Origin: Armatimonadota bacterium
GTDB lineage: Bacteria > Armatimonadota > UBA5829
Assembly (NCBI GenBank): GCA_023474015.1
Contig: JAMCYN010000096.1
Span: 1 to 31,392 of the forward strand
Direction of reading: 5' to 3'
DNA length: 31,392 bases
Position numbers and translations under genes: made by a program. Of the stretch, positions 22,608 to 30,191 are shown piece after piece. The notes under the pieces are model-generated. The model was not told where the DNA came from. It worked only from the letters and a program-made list of their open reading frames with translations, and did not search any database. Each line of letters begins with the position of its first letter. Within the stretch, counting starts at the first letter, position 1.

Positions 22608-24062
22608 TTGAACAATGAACAGGGCATACCTCAAACACAAGCACCCATGGCGCGATCGCGCAAGGTCATAGTCGCTGCGATTATACTTATCATCGGGCTC
22701 GGGGTTCTCATATTCTGGCTCATGGGCCGGGGGAAAGTCTCCACCGACGACGCGCAAATCGCCGGGGACCTGGTTCCGATCACCGCGCGCGTCGCGGGTT
22801 ACGTCAAGGCTATCTACGTCAAGGACAACCAGCTCGTCCATAAGGGGGACATACTGGTTCAGTTGGACCGGCGCGACCTGGAAGCCAGGCTCCAGACCTC
22901 CGAGGCCGACCTTGCGACTCAGCGCGCGCAGGCCGCCGCAGCTCAGAGCCAAGTATCGCTCGTGCAGCGCACCGCCCCGGCCGGTGAGCGCCAGGCAGGC
23001 GCGGCTGTTGGGGTCGCGCAAGCAGGAACCGCGGTATCCGAGAAGCAGGTGCGCTCGGCTCAGGCTCAGGCGCGTTCGGCTCAATCCGCCGTGGATGCGG
23101 CGCGAGGCGTCGTGACTGCGGCGCAGAGCGACGTCGTTGCGGCGCAGGCGCAGATAGAGTCCGCTCAGTCGACGGTGAAGGCTGCTCAGGATGACGTTGT
23201 TGCGGCGCAGGCCGAGGCAACCAGGACCGCCAGTGAGCAAACAAGGTTCCAGCAGTTGTTCAGCGGCGGGGCGACCTCCAGGCAGGCGCTGGAAGCTATC
23301 GAGGCGGCCAACACGCGAGCGCAAGCCGCGCTGCGGGCGGCTCGGGAACGGGTATCAAGCTCAAGATCGGCACTTCAGCAGGCGACGGCACGCAAGTCCG
23401 GCGCTCAGGCCGTGCTCAGGCAAGCCCGAGCCCGGCTGTCGTCCGCTATCGACGCCGCCCAGCAGGCCCAAGTCGGTGTCGGCATAGCGCAGAGCGCCAC
23501 CCAGCAGGCCGCCGCTCAGCTCAGGCAGGCCGAGGCGGTGCAGTCCGGCGCACAGACGGCCCCGCAGCAAATTTCCATCGGCGAAGCGCAGCGCCGAGCG
23601 GCCGTTGCCAAGGCCCGGCAGGCCGCCGCCAATGTGCAAAACGCGCGGCTTCAGCTTTCATATACCACAATACGCGCTCCCGTCGATGGAATTGTGAGTC
23701 AGAAGACCGTGCAACTCGGCCAATATATGCAGCCGGGACAGCTCCTGATGGCAGTCGTCCCCCTTCAGAACGTGTGGGTGGTCGCAAACTTCAAGGAAAC
23801 ACAGATCAGCGATATGCGCGTCGGGCAGAAGGCCGTGGTCGAAGTCGACAGCTACCCCGGGCTGGACTTCGAGGGAAAGTTGCAGAGCTTCGGAGCCGCG
23901 ACGGGAGCCAAGTTCAGCCTCCTGCCGCCCGAAAACGCCACCGGCAACTTCGTCAAGGTCGTCCAACGCATTCCCATCAAGATCGTGTTCACGCGCCCAT
24001 TGCCCAAGGGCACGGTGCTTCGTCCCGGTCAAAATGTCATCGTCACTGTCTACGTTCGTTAA
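22608..24062 (+). CDS. EmrA/HlyD-type efflux membrane fusion protein with extended coiled coil
   Basis: About 484 residues from the TTG at 22608, which lies nine bases after GGAGGAG; the TTG at 22599 directly abuts that site and is unlikely. Residues 19-39 form the single N-terminal membrane helix. The first lipoyl half is GYVKAIYVKDNQLVHKGDILVQLD (about 64-87). An Ala/Gln/Ser/Val-rich coiled coil spans about 88-348, and the second lipoyl half (TIRAPVDGIVSQKTVQLGQ) and beta-barrel (VVANFKETQISDMRVGQKAVVEVD) follow. The coil is far longer than in E. coli EmrA (390 residues in total) and contains 21-residue repeats around DVVAAQA. It should bridge the EmrB-like transporter to an outer-membrane channel; none is encoded here. 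Confidence 0.93.
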   Translation: MNNEQGIPQTQAPMARSRKVIVAAIILIIGLGVLIFWLMGRGKVSTDDAQIAGDLVPITARVAGYVKAIYVKDNQLVHKGDILVQLDRRDLEARLQTSEADLATQRAQAAAAQSQVSLVQRTAPAGERQAGAAVGVAQAGTAVSEKQVRSAQAQARSAQSAVDAARGVVTAAQSDVVAAQAQIESAQSTVKAAQDDVVAAQAEATRTASEQTRFQQLFSGGATSRQALEAIEAANTRAQAALRAARERVSSSRSALQQATARKSGAQAVLRQARARLSSAIDAAQQAQVGVGIAQSATQQAAAQLRQAEAVQSGAQTAPQQISIGEAQRRAAVAKARQAAANVQNARLQLSYTTIRAPVDGIVSQKTVQLGQYMQPGQLLMAVVPLQNVWVVANFKETQISDMRVGQKAVVEVDSYPGLDFEGKLQSFGAATGAKFSLLPPENATGNFVKVVQRIPIKIVFTRPLPKGTVLRPGQNVIVTVYVR

Positions 24063-24119
24063 GGATTAAGTGCTGTGGTCGATCACAGTATTCCTTGCTT
24101 GGCAAAGCACTACCGTAAG

Positions 24120-24250
24120 CCCTGAGTAGGCCGAAAGGCCGTATCGAAGGGCGGTCGCGGAGTTACATGCCCTGGTTTAGGACTACCGGCCCTTCGATAC
24201 GCCCGCCCAGCCTTCTCGATAGTAGCTAACTCCTACTGGGCTACTCAGGA
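24120..24250. repeat. Long imperfect palindromic element (family E) between the efflux genes
   Basis: Outer arms CCTGAGTAG (24121-24129) and CTACTCAGG (24241-24249) enclose a second pair, GTATCGAAGGGC (24141-24152) and GCCCTTCGATAC (24189-24200). Further partial pairing occurs between them. A small stem CTGTG/CACAG (24073-24088) precedes it. The 252-base gap between the two transporter genes holds these structures and no open frame. The element would form a large cruciform-like stem in the mRNA and could make expression of the second gene independent or polar. Confidence 0.85.
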
Positions 24251-24314
24251 CCTACGGAGTAATGTATCGCAAGCGAAGTATAACGTTAGGTACCGGCACA
24301 ATTAGGGGCTATAC

Positions 24315-25898
24315 TTGAACTCTACATCCGAAGGTATACAAGAACAAGGGTGGTGCCCGGTTGGGACGCCGGGGATTGTCGCGATGTCGGTTATGCTCGC
24401 GACGTTCATGGAAGTGCTCGATAGCACCGTCGTTAACGTATCTCTGCCCCACATCGCAGGCAACCTCTCCGCCACCATCGACGAGGCCACATGGGTAATC
24501 ACCTCGTATCTAGTCTCCAACGCCATCGTTCTGCCCGCCACCGGCTGGCTGAGCATGCTTTTCGGTCGGAAGCGGTTCTATATGAGCTGCGTGGCGGCGT
24601 TCGCGATTTCGTCCATTATGTGCGGAATGGCGACATCTCTCCCATGGCTGGTATTCTTCAGGGTCGTCCAGGGCATCGGTGGAGGGGCCATGCAGCCGAT
24701 TTCGCAGGCGATCCTCCTCGAAACATTCCCGCTGCGAAGACGCGGGATCGGGATGGCGATATTCGGGATCGGGGTGGTCTTCGCGCCGATCATCGGGCCG
24801 ACTCTCGGCGGCTGGATCACCGACAACTACAGTTGGCGTTGGATATTCTATATCAATCTTCCGATCAGTATACTTGCGCTGACCATGACGAAAATCTACG
24901 TTGTCGACCCGCCGTACCTGCGCCGTGGCGTAAGCCGGATCGACTATATGGGCCTGGGCCTGCTGGCGCTGGGGATTGGCGCGCTTCAGGTAGTGCTGGA
25001 TAACGGTCAGCGCCACGACTGGTTCCAGACCTCGTGGATAACCCAATTGAGCATATTGTCCGTCGCGGCGCTGATTGGGCTAATCGTTTGGGAGCTCCGT
25101 ACGTCGCACCCTATTATCGACCTGAGTGTACTGCGATTTCCCAACTTCGCTCCGGGCATCATCCTCATATTCACGCTTGGGATCGCGCTGTATGGCAGCA
25201 TGGTGCTGCTGCCGATTTTTTTGCAAAACTTGCTCGGCTACTCGGCCATGCAAAGCGGAATGGCCATGTCGCCCGGCGGCATAGGCACGCTGATATTCAT
25301 GCCCGTGGTCGGCTATCTGGTCGGCAGGCGCGACGCGCGTTATTTGATCATTTTTGGAATGAGTATGCTGGTGATATCGATGCTTATGATGTCCCGTTAC
25401 AACCTGCAGATCAGCTTCTGGGATGCCGCGATTCCCAGAATCGTGATGGGGGTCGGCCTGGCGTTTCTGTTCGTGCCGCTGTCGACTGTCAGCTTCGGCT
25501 TCGTTCCGCGAGAGCAGACCGGGACGGGAACCGGCCTCTTCAACCTGATGCGCAACCTGGGCGGCAGCTTCGGCATCGCGGGCGTGACTACGATGCTCGC
25601 CCAGCGGGCACAGTTTCACCAGGCGAGGTTGATCGAGCATACTTCCCCCTACGACCCGGTCTACCAGCAGACGCTGCAGGGGATTATCTCTCATCTTGTC
25701 AGCGCGGGGCAGAGCTACTGGATGGCGCAAAGGATGGCGGTGGGCATAATCTATAAAACGGTGGTCAAGCAGGCGACGCTGCTGTCGTTCGTGGATTGCT
25801 TCTGGCTGCTGGGAGCCATAATGGCAGGGCTGATTCCCGTGGCGTTTATCATGCGCAAACCGCCGAGGCATCACGATGGGCCTGCCGGGGTTCATTAG
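24315..25898 (+). CDS. DHA2-family MFS multidrug transporter, EmrB-like
   Basis: A 527-residue transporter with about 14 hydrophobic segments. Key motifs are the TM1 motif LATFMEVLDSTVVNVSLPHIA, motif A GWLSMLFGRKRFYM after TM2, and motif C GIGVVFAPIIGPTLGGWI in TM5, as in proton-coupled DHA2 drug exporters. The TTG start at 24315 is supported by AGGGG six bases upstream. It follows the EmrA-type adaptor on the same strand, so the two form a tripartite efflux pump with a TolC-like channel encoded elsewhere. The substrate is unknown. Confidence 0.94.
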   Translation: MNSTSEGIQEQGWCPVGTPGIVAMSVMLATFMEVLDSTVVNVSLPHIAGNLSATIDEATWVITSYLVSNAIVLPATGWLSMLFGRKRFYMSCVAAFAISSIMCGMATSLPWLVFFRVVQGIGGGAMQPISQAILLETFPLRRRGIGMAIFGIGVVFAPIIGPTLGGWITDNYSWRWIFYINLPISILALTMTKIYVVDPPYLRRGVSRIDYMGLGLLALGIGALQVVLDNGQRHDWFQTSWITQLSILSVAALIGLIVWELRTSHPIIDLSVLRFPNFAPGIILIFTLGIALYGSMVLLPIFLQNLLGYSAMQSGMAMSPGGIGTLIFMPVVGYLVGRRDARYLIIFGMSMLVISMLMMSRYNLQISFWDAAIPRIVMGVGLAFLFVPLSTVSFGFVPREQTGTGTGLFNLMRNLGGSFGIAGVTTMLAQRAQFHQARLIEHTSPYDPVYQQTLQGIISHLVSAGQSYWMAQRMAVGIIYKTVVKQATLLSFVDCFWLLGAIMAGLIPVAFIMRKPPRHHDGPAGVH

Positions 25899-25906
25899 GA
25901 AAGGGA

Positions 25907-25951
25907 GGGCTTAAGCCCGGGGAACTTGTGTCCGGGGTTCAAACCCCGGAC
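25907..25951. repeat. Family C palindromes in the convergent emrB / ATPase junction
   Basis: Palindrome GGGCTTAAGCCC (25907-25918) is followed by ten-base arms GTCCGGGGTT / AACCCCGGAC (25930-25951). The core GGGGTTCAAACCCC matches the elements inside mutL and the GT4 gene. It lies between two convergent genes and could serve as a bidirectional terminator, though no T-run follows. Confidence 0.8.
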
Positions 25952-25982
25952 GAGCGTACTTAACGTCCGGTTCCATTCCATG

Positions 25983-26019
25983 TTTCGCGTTTTCGCCCTT
26001 TCGCGTTTTCGCGAAAAAA
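25983..26019. repeat. GCGAAA-rich dispersed repeat, family D, copy 2
   Basis: The inverse-orientation copy of the element at 21113-21152, reading TTCGCGTTTTCGCCC followed by TTTCGCGTTTTCGCGAAAA. Its end contains the short palindrome TTTTCGCGAAAA. It lies between the convergent emrB-like and ATPase genes, 23 bases from the ATPase stop. Confidence 0.8.
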
Positions 26020-26042
26020 GCCAGTTCGTGCATAATCCGGTG

Positions 26043-28610
26043 TTATACCGGACGGCCGCTGCGTCCCCGCCCAAGCATGAGCCTCTTGAGTACCTCAAAC
26101 CATACCATGCTGACAAATCCCACGCCCATGCAGATCAGGATATCGCCGAAATGAAGCGTGGAAAACCGGAACAGCGTCCGCAAGGCCGGGACATACAAGG
26201 CAGTGATAAGAAAAGCAACCGCTCCCCCCATCACCCACCACAGCGCGGGATTCGGAGGGCGCAGGAGGTTCACGCCGACCTGAGACCACGACCGATTGGC
26301 AAGTATCAGGGCAAGATTGGCCATAATCAGGCTGGTGAATGCCAAGGCTCTGGCCTCCATCATCCCTCTGTCAACCACGCAGCAGGCGGTATTGTAGACC
26401 CCCGCGACCAGCAGCAGCACGCCCGCGCCCTGCAGCAGACTCAGACCGATAGTCCGTCTTCCATACAGCGGCTCCCGCGGATCACGAGGCGGGCGGCGCA
26501 TCACGTTCGGCTCCTCCGGCTCTGCCTCGAATACGACTGAACACGCCGGGTCAATGATCAATTCTAGGAATGCGATATGCACCGGCATAAGGACCAGCGG
26601 CCACCCGAAAAAGATCGGGAGCAGCGACATGCCGATGATGGGCACGTGGATCGAGAAGATATAGGCGGTCGCTTTCTTGAGATTGTCGAATACGCGCCGA
26701 CCCAGCCTGACCGCCTCCACTATTGACGAAAAATCATCGTCGAGTAGCACCAATGCAGCCGACTCGCGCGCCACGTCGGTCCCCCGCCCACCCATGGCGA
26801 TGCCGATATGCGCCGCTTTCAGGGCCGGAGCGTCGTTGACGCCGTCGCCCGTCATCGCGACAACTTCACCGTTTGCCTTCAGCGCCTGTACGAGTCGCAG
26901 CTTCTGTTCCGGCACAACCCGCGCGAATATGTTCACATCGCCTATGCTTTGCCGCAGATCGGCATCACTCATCCGGCTGAGTTCTTCTCCGGTAATGCAT
27001 TTGTCTATCGGCTCCAGACCGATCTGCTTGGCAACGCTGCGGGCCGTGCCGGGGTAATCGCCCGTGATCATGGCAATCCGAATCCCGGCGCTGTAGCATT
27101 CCCTCACCGCCTCACGCACCCCAGGCCGCACCGGGTCAGCCAGACCGATAAGCCCAAGACACTCAAACTCAAAATCGTGCTGCTCGCCCGGCAGCGGACT
27201 CTCGCGGAAATACGATCTCGCGATGCCGAGCACTCGCAGACCCTCATCCGCCATTGATGCTACGCGCGCCAGGAGCCTTTCTCGTTCGTCCTTATCCAAA
27301 TGGCATAGATCGAAGATTGCCTCGGGCGCACCCTTGGCGGCAATCACGTAGTCGCGCCCGCCGGGCGCTCGCCAGACATGCGACATTGCAAGCAATTCAG
27401 GGGAGAGCGGGTATTCGCGGACCAAGGTCCACTCGAAATGTATATGTTCCGTCCTGGCCAGGTATGCCTCGCCGAGTTCCTTGATTGCCTTTTCCATCGG
27501 ATCGAAAGGGTCTCTCTGACTCGACAGAATGCTGAACTCCACGAGTTCGTGAAACGCTTCCGGCAGATGCTTGCCGTCCGGCGGCTCGACATCGCGGAAT
27601 TGCCCAAGAGCGAACAACCTTCCGACCGACATCCTATTGAGAGTAAGCGTGCCGGTCTTGTCCACGCACAAGACAGTCGCGGCCCCCAGGGTCTCTATGG
27701 CAGGCATGCGGCGAGTAAGCACGTTTTTTCGCGAAATGCGCCATGCGCCCAGAGCAAGGAAGACAGTGAGCACAACAGGAAACTCTTCAGGCAGGATCGC
27801 CATAGCCAGAGTAATGCCACTCAAGACGCCTCTGACCCAGTGGCCTCTGGCAATGCCGTACGCGACCACCAGGAAAACGGACAGGAGTATGCCTACTATC
27901 GCGAGGTTGCGGACGAGCCGTCTTGTCTCGCGCTGGAGCAGGGTATCTTCAGTGGTAACACTACGCAGCGCTACGCCGATCCGACCAAGTTCGGTAAGCA
28001 TCCCCGTGGAGCGCACCCGGGCTATCCCCTGCCCGCTGACTATCAACGTTCCCGAGTATATGAAAGGCAAATCGTCGCCGCCGGGGCGTCCCATTTCGGC
28101 GGCGCCATACCGTGCCGCCTTGCGCACCGGCACAGATTCACCTGTCAGCAGAGACTCGTCCGCCGCGAGATTGGCTGCCGTGAGCAAAACGGCATCGGCG
28201 GCTACGCGGTCGCCTTCCGCGACGACGAGGATATCCCCGCGCACAACTTCCCGACCGGCTATACGCCTCTGTTTGCCGTCTCTGATTACCAAAGCCCGCG
28301 GGCTGGACAGGTCCCGAAGCGCCTCCAACGCCCGCTCGGTTTTGCGCGCCTGGTAGATGGTGATACCTATCACGGCGACCACAAAGCCCAAGAGCATCAA
28401 TGCCTCCTGGACATCACCGAGCAGGAGATACACAACGCCGCCGCCGACAAGGAGAAGGAAAATGGGTTCGCGTATCACGCTGAGGGCGACTGCAAAGACG
28501 CTGCTGGGCCTCGCGGTAGGGGTTTCGTTGTATCCCTCTTCGTTGAGCCTGCTAGCGGCTTCCTGCTCCGATAGACCACGCGCCGCCGCTATGTCGAACC
28601 CATCAGCCAT
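26043..28610 (-). CDS. P2-type cation-transporting ATPase
   Basis: About 855 residues with the full P-type layout. The N-terminal cation-ATPase domain (GLSEQEAASRLNEEGYNETP) is followed by TM1-2 and the actuator domain with LLTGESVPV near residue 155. TM4 has LPEEFPVVLT, the phosphorylation site is DKTGTLTLN near 316, MTGDGVNDAPALK is near 588, and a C-terminal block of membrane segments completes it. This is the P2 class (SERCA/PMR1/MgtA-like). The PEEFP in TM4 differs from the PEGLP of Ca2+ pumps, so the ion is uncertain. I start at the ATG at 28610, preceded by GGTGAT, which matches the 3' end of the Shine-Dalgarno consensus. ATG 28616 and TTG 28640 are alternatives. Confidence 0.93.
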   Translation of the reverse strand: MADGFDIAAARGLSEQEAASRLNEEGYNETPTARPSSVFAVALSVIREPIFLLLVGGGVVYLLLGDVQEALMLLGFVVAVIGITIYQARKTERALEALRDLSSPRALVIRDGKQRRIAGREVVRGDILVVAEGDRVAADAVLLTAANLAADESLLTGESVPVRKAARYGAAEMGRPGGDDLPFIYSGTLIVSGQGIARVRSTGMLTELGRIGVALRSVTTEDTLLQRETRRLVRNLAIVGILLSVFLVVAYGIARGHWVRGVLSGITLAMAILPEEFPVVLTVFLALGAWRISRKNVLTRRMPAIETLGAATVLCVDKTGTLTLNRMSVGRLFALGQFRDVEPPDGKHLPEAFHELVEFSILSSQRDPFDPMEKAIKELGEAYLARTEHIHFEWTLVREYPLSPELLAMSHVWRAPGGRDYVIAAKGAPEAIFDLCHLDKDERERLLARVASMADEGLRVLGIARSYFRESPLPGEQHDFEFECLGLIGLADPVRPGVREAVRECYSAGIRIAMITGDYPGTARSVAKQIGLEPIDKCITGEELSRMSDADLRQSIGDVNIFARVVPEQKLRLVQALKANGEVVAMTGDGVNDAPALKAAHIGIAMGGRGTDVARESAALVLLDDDFSSIVEAVRLGRRVFDNLKKATAYIFSIHVPIIGMSLLPIFFGWPLVLMPVHIAFLELIIDPACSVVFEAEPEEPNVMRRPPRDPREPLYGRRTIGLSLLQGAGVLLLVAGVYNTACCVVDRGMMEARALAFTSLIMANLALILANRSWSQVGVNLLRPPNPALWWVMGGAVAFLITALYVPALRTLFRFSTLHFGDILICMGVGFVSMVWFEVLKRLMLGRGRSGRPV

Positions 28611-28733
28611 AACCATCACCCAATCCGAATATCGACTCAAGGCACACCATAGTTTTCACCAATCATCCGCATGGGAAACGGTAGAATATCCAGAAGCATG
28701 ATACCTTGCAGGATTTCGCACAGACGTATAAGC

Positions 28734-28839
28734 CTTGTCATGCTGAGGAGGCACGACGAAGCATCTGCTTTGAATCGAAGGTGTGGACTGCCGCGAAGGG
28801 TTCAAAACAGATTCTTCGCCTTCGGCTCAGAATGACAAG
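28734..28839. repeat. Dispersed palindromic repeat, family A, copy 4
   Basis: 106 bases, the closest relative of copy 1. Both begin CTTGTCATGCTGAGGAGGCA and end CTCAGAATGACAAG, with inner arms GCATCTGCTTTGAA / TTCAAAACAGATTC. It fills most of the 280-base gap between tRNA-Ser and the P-type ATPase gene. No other gene is seen in that gap. It may terminate the tRNA transcript, since no other terminator is visible there. Confidence 0.88.
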
Positions 28840-28890
28840 ACTTATGGCTTCGTGCAGTGGGGGATTGTCTGTGCAATTGCGGAATTGCGA

Positions 28891-28978
28891 TGGCGGAGAG
28901 ACCGAGATTCGAACTCGGGGAGGCTTGCACCTCACTTGTTTTCGAGACAAGCGCCTTCAACCACTCGGCCATCTCTCC
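28891..28978 (-). tRNA. tRNA-Ser(CGA)
   Basis: A class II tRNA with a long variable arm. The acceptor stem is GGAGAGA / TCTCTCC, the discriminator is G and the CCA is encoded (28891-28893). The anticodon loop CTCGAAA places anticodon CGA at 28942-28944, reading UCG. The T arm is CCGAG-TTCGAAT-CTCGG. It is transcribed after tRNA-Arg with a six-base spacer. Open frames on the opposite strand here are tRNA artefacts. Confidence 0.98.
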
Positions 28979-28984
28979 GCGACA

Positions 28985-29060
28985 TGGTGGCCGAAGAGGG
29001 AATCGAACCCCCAACGCCCGCCTTAGGACGGCGGCGCTCTATCCATTGAGCTATTCGGCC
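28985..29060 (-). tRNA. tRNA-Arg(CCU)
   Basis: A 76-base tRNA with acceptor GGCCGAA / TTCGGCC, discriminator A and encoded CCA (28985-28987). The D arm contains TAGCTCAATGGATAGAGC. The anticodon stem-loop CCGCC-GTCCTAA-GGCGG places anticodon CCU at 29025-29027, reading AGG. The T loop is GGTTCGATTCC. It is the promoter-proximal member of a two-tRNA transcript. Confidence 0.98.
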
Positions 29061-29083
29061 ATGCGATTCGGTGAGCTGAGAAA

Positions 29084-29113
29084 AGTATACCACGAGCACG
29101 GATTTGGTGTCAA
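29084..29113 (-). promoter_or_regulatory. Near-consensus promoter of the tRNA operon
   Basis: On the minus strand a perfect -35 TTGACA (29108-29113) is separated by 18 bases from -10 TATACT (29084-29089). Initiation would fall about 17 bases upstream of the mature tRNA-Arg 5' end. The first two bases of the -35 element belong to a 17-base direct repeat (29112-29128). Confidence 0.85.
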
Positions 29114-29128
29114 TTACGGCAAGCAGGC
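29112..29128. repeat. 17-bp direct repeat, copy 1
   Basis: AATTACGGCAAGCAGGC occurs here and again, exactly, at 29238-29254. The two copies bracket 109 bases filled with palindromes, so the arrangement looks like an insertion flanked by a duplicated target. This copy abuts the tRNA promoter. Confidence 0.85.
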
Positions 29129-29159
29129 GGAGAGAGTTCAGTTCTGCGAAAATCAATAT

Positions 29160-29187
29160 GCTTCGGGGAGGCTTTTTGCCCCGAAGC
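29160..29187. repeat. Hairpin F1 between ribF and the tRNA operon
   Basis: Arms GCTTCGGGG (29160-29168) and CCCCGAAGC (29179-29187) enclose a ten-base loop with a T5 run. On the minus strand it is followed by a weakly T-rich stretch, so it could be the ribF terminator. It is nearly the reverse complement of hairpin F2, so the pair also forms a larger inverted repeat. Confidence 0.75.
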
Positions 29188-29204
29188 CCTTGGATTTACG
29201 CACG

Positions 29205-29233
29205 TGCGTCGGGGTAAAAAGCTTCCCGACGCA
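29205..29233. repeat. Hairpin F2 between ribF and the tRNA operon
   Basis: Arms TGCGTCGGG (29205-29213) and CCCGACGCA (29225-29233) enclose an A5/AAGCTT loop. A ten-base palindrome CGCACGTGCG (29199-29208) overlaps its left arm. It is read first after the ribF stop on the minus strand. There is no T-run after it. Confidence 0.75.
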
Positions 29234-29237
29234 TAGT

Positions 29238-29254
29238 AATTACGGCAAGCAGGC
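29238..29254. repeat. 17-bp direct repeat, copy 2
   Basis: Exact copy of 29112-29128. It touches the last base of the ribF stop codon (29254-29256), so the sequence just downstream of ribF has been duplicated or captured. Confidence 0.85.
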
Positions 29255-30177
29255 TACTCGCAAGGCCCACCAGCGCGTTCGAGGTCTTTGCGTATTTGAT
29301 CAGCCAACTTCTCGGGGCTTTCAAAGGTCATCTCGTCACGCAGTCTCCGGCAGAAGACCACGTCCAGCGTCTCGCCATAGAGCGTGCCCTGGAACCCATC
29401 GAGATGCACTTCCACAGTCTCCCTCTCGCCTCTGAAAGTAGGCCTGACGCCGATATTGCAGACGCCTTTGTAGGTCGTGCCGTGGATGGCGGCCTCTACC
29501 ACGTATACCCCGCGCGCGGGGAGAAGTTGACGGGCTCCGACCTGGATGTTGGAGGTGGGGAAGCCGATCGCGCGGCCTACCTGCTCTCCTTTAACGACGA
29601 TTCCCCGCAGGGTGAACCGTCGACCCAATATCTTCGCGGCCTCCTCTATATCCCCACGCGAAACAAGCATTCTGACACGGGTGCTGCTCGCCGGGCCGCC
29701 GCCGATTATCACCGCGGAAACGACGCTGATTCCCACGCCGAGTTCCGGCAGAAACGATTGCAGGTATCGGGTGTCGCCCTCGCGGTTCCTCCCGAATCGA
29801 AAATTCGAGCCTACAACCACGTGTTTGGCTTTGAGAGCGCCAATCAGCACGCCACGAACGAAGTCCTCGCGCGGGAGGGCCGCCAGTTCGGGGGTGAACT
29901 CGGCAACCACCACCTCGTCAACATCGACCGCCCGAATAAGCTCCACGCGCTGCTCAAGGGTATTTATGTATTGGGGGGCTCGGGTCGGGGCAAGAACTTC
30001 CACCGGGTGCCTGTCGAACGTGAGAGCGACGCTCTTCGCGTCAAGCTCCCTGGCCGCGGCGATAAGCCGTTCAAAGATCGCGCGATGCCCCCAGTGGACA
30101 CCGTCGAACACGCCAACCGCGACCGCGGACTCCCTCCCCTCGGTGGCCGCCTTATCCAGACCGTAAGTAACACTCAT
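29254..30177 (-). CDS. ribF: Bifunctional riboflavin kinase / FAD synthetase RibF
   Basis: 307 residues, the usual length. The N-terminal nucleotidyltransferase domain has GVFDGVHWGHRAIF with the HxGH motif at residues 28-31, then GSNFRFGRNREGD and SSTRVRMLVSRGDIEEA. The C-terminal flavokinase domain has the G-x-GFPTSNI motif near residues 203-213 and GVCNIGVRPTF, with E-x-H in ETVEVHLDGF. It makes FMN from riboflavin and then FAD, in the cytoplasm. The ATG at 30177 follows the dnaN stop by 14 bases, so it is probably co-transcribed with dnaN. Confidence 0.97.
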   Translation of the reverse strand: MSVTYGLDKAATEGRESAVAVGVFDGVHWGHRAIFERLIAAARELDAKSVALTFDRHPVEVLAPTRAPQYINTLEQRVELIRAVDVDEVVVAEFTPELAALPREDFVRGVLIGALKAKHVVVGSNFRFGRNREGDTRYLQSFLPELGVGISVVSAVIIGGGPASSTRVRMLVSRGDIEEAAKILGRRFTLRGIVVKGEQVGRAIGFPTSNIQVGARQLLPARGVYVVEAAIHGTTYKGVCNIGVRPTFRGERETVEVHLDGFQGTLYGETLDVVFCRRLRDEMTFESPEKLADQIRKDLERAGGPCE

Positions 30178-30191
30178 TTCAAAACCGAAGA

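Noticed and set aside
22572..23324. Minus-strand open frame opposite the EmrA coiled coil.
   Set aside because: It is the antisense reading of a low-complexity Ala/Gln repeat region. The leucine/arginine-rich product is an artefact.
25899..26042. Classic Rho-independent terminator between emrB and the ATPase gene.
   Set aside because: Stems are present but none is followed by a convincing T-run in either direction, so I list them only as repeats.
28857..29435. Plus-strand open frame crossing the tRNA genes.
   Set aside because: It is the antisense of tRNA-Ser and tRNA-Arg, a well-known source of false proteins, and then runs over the ribF end.
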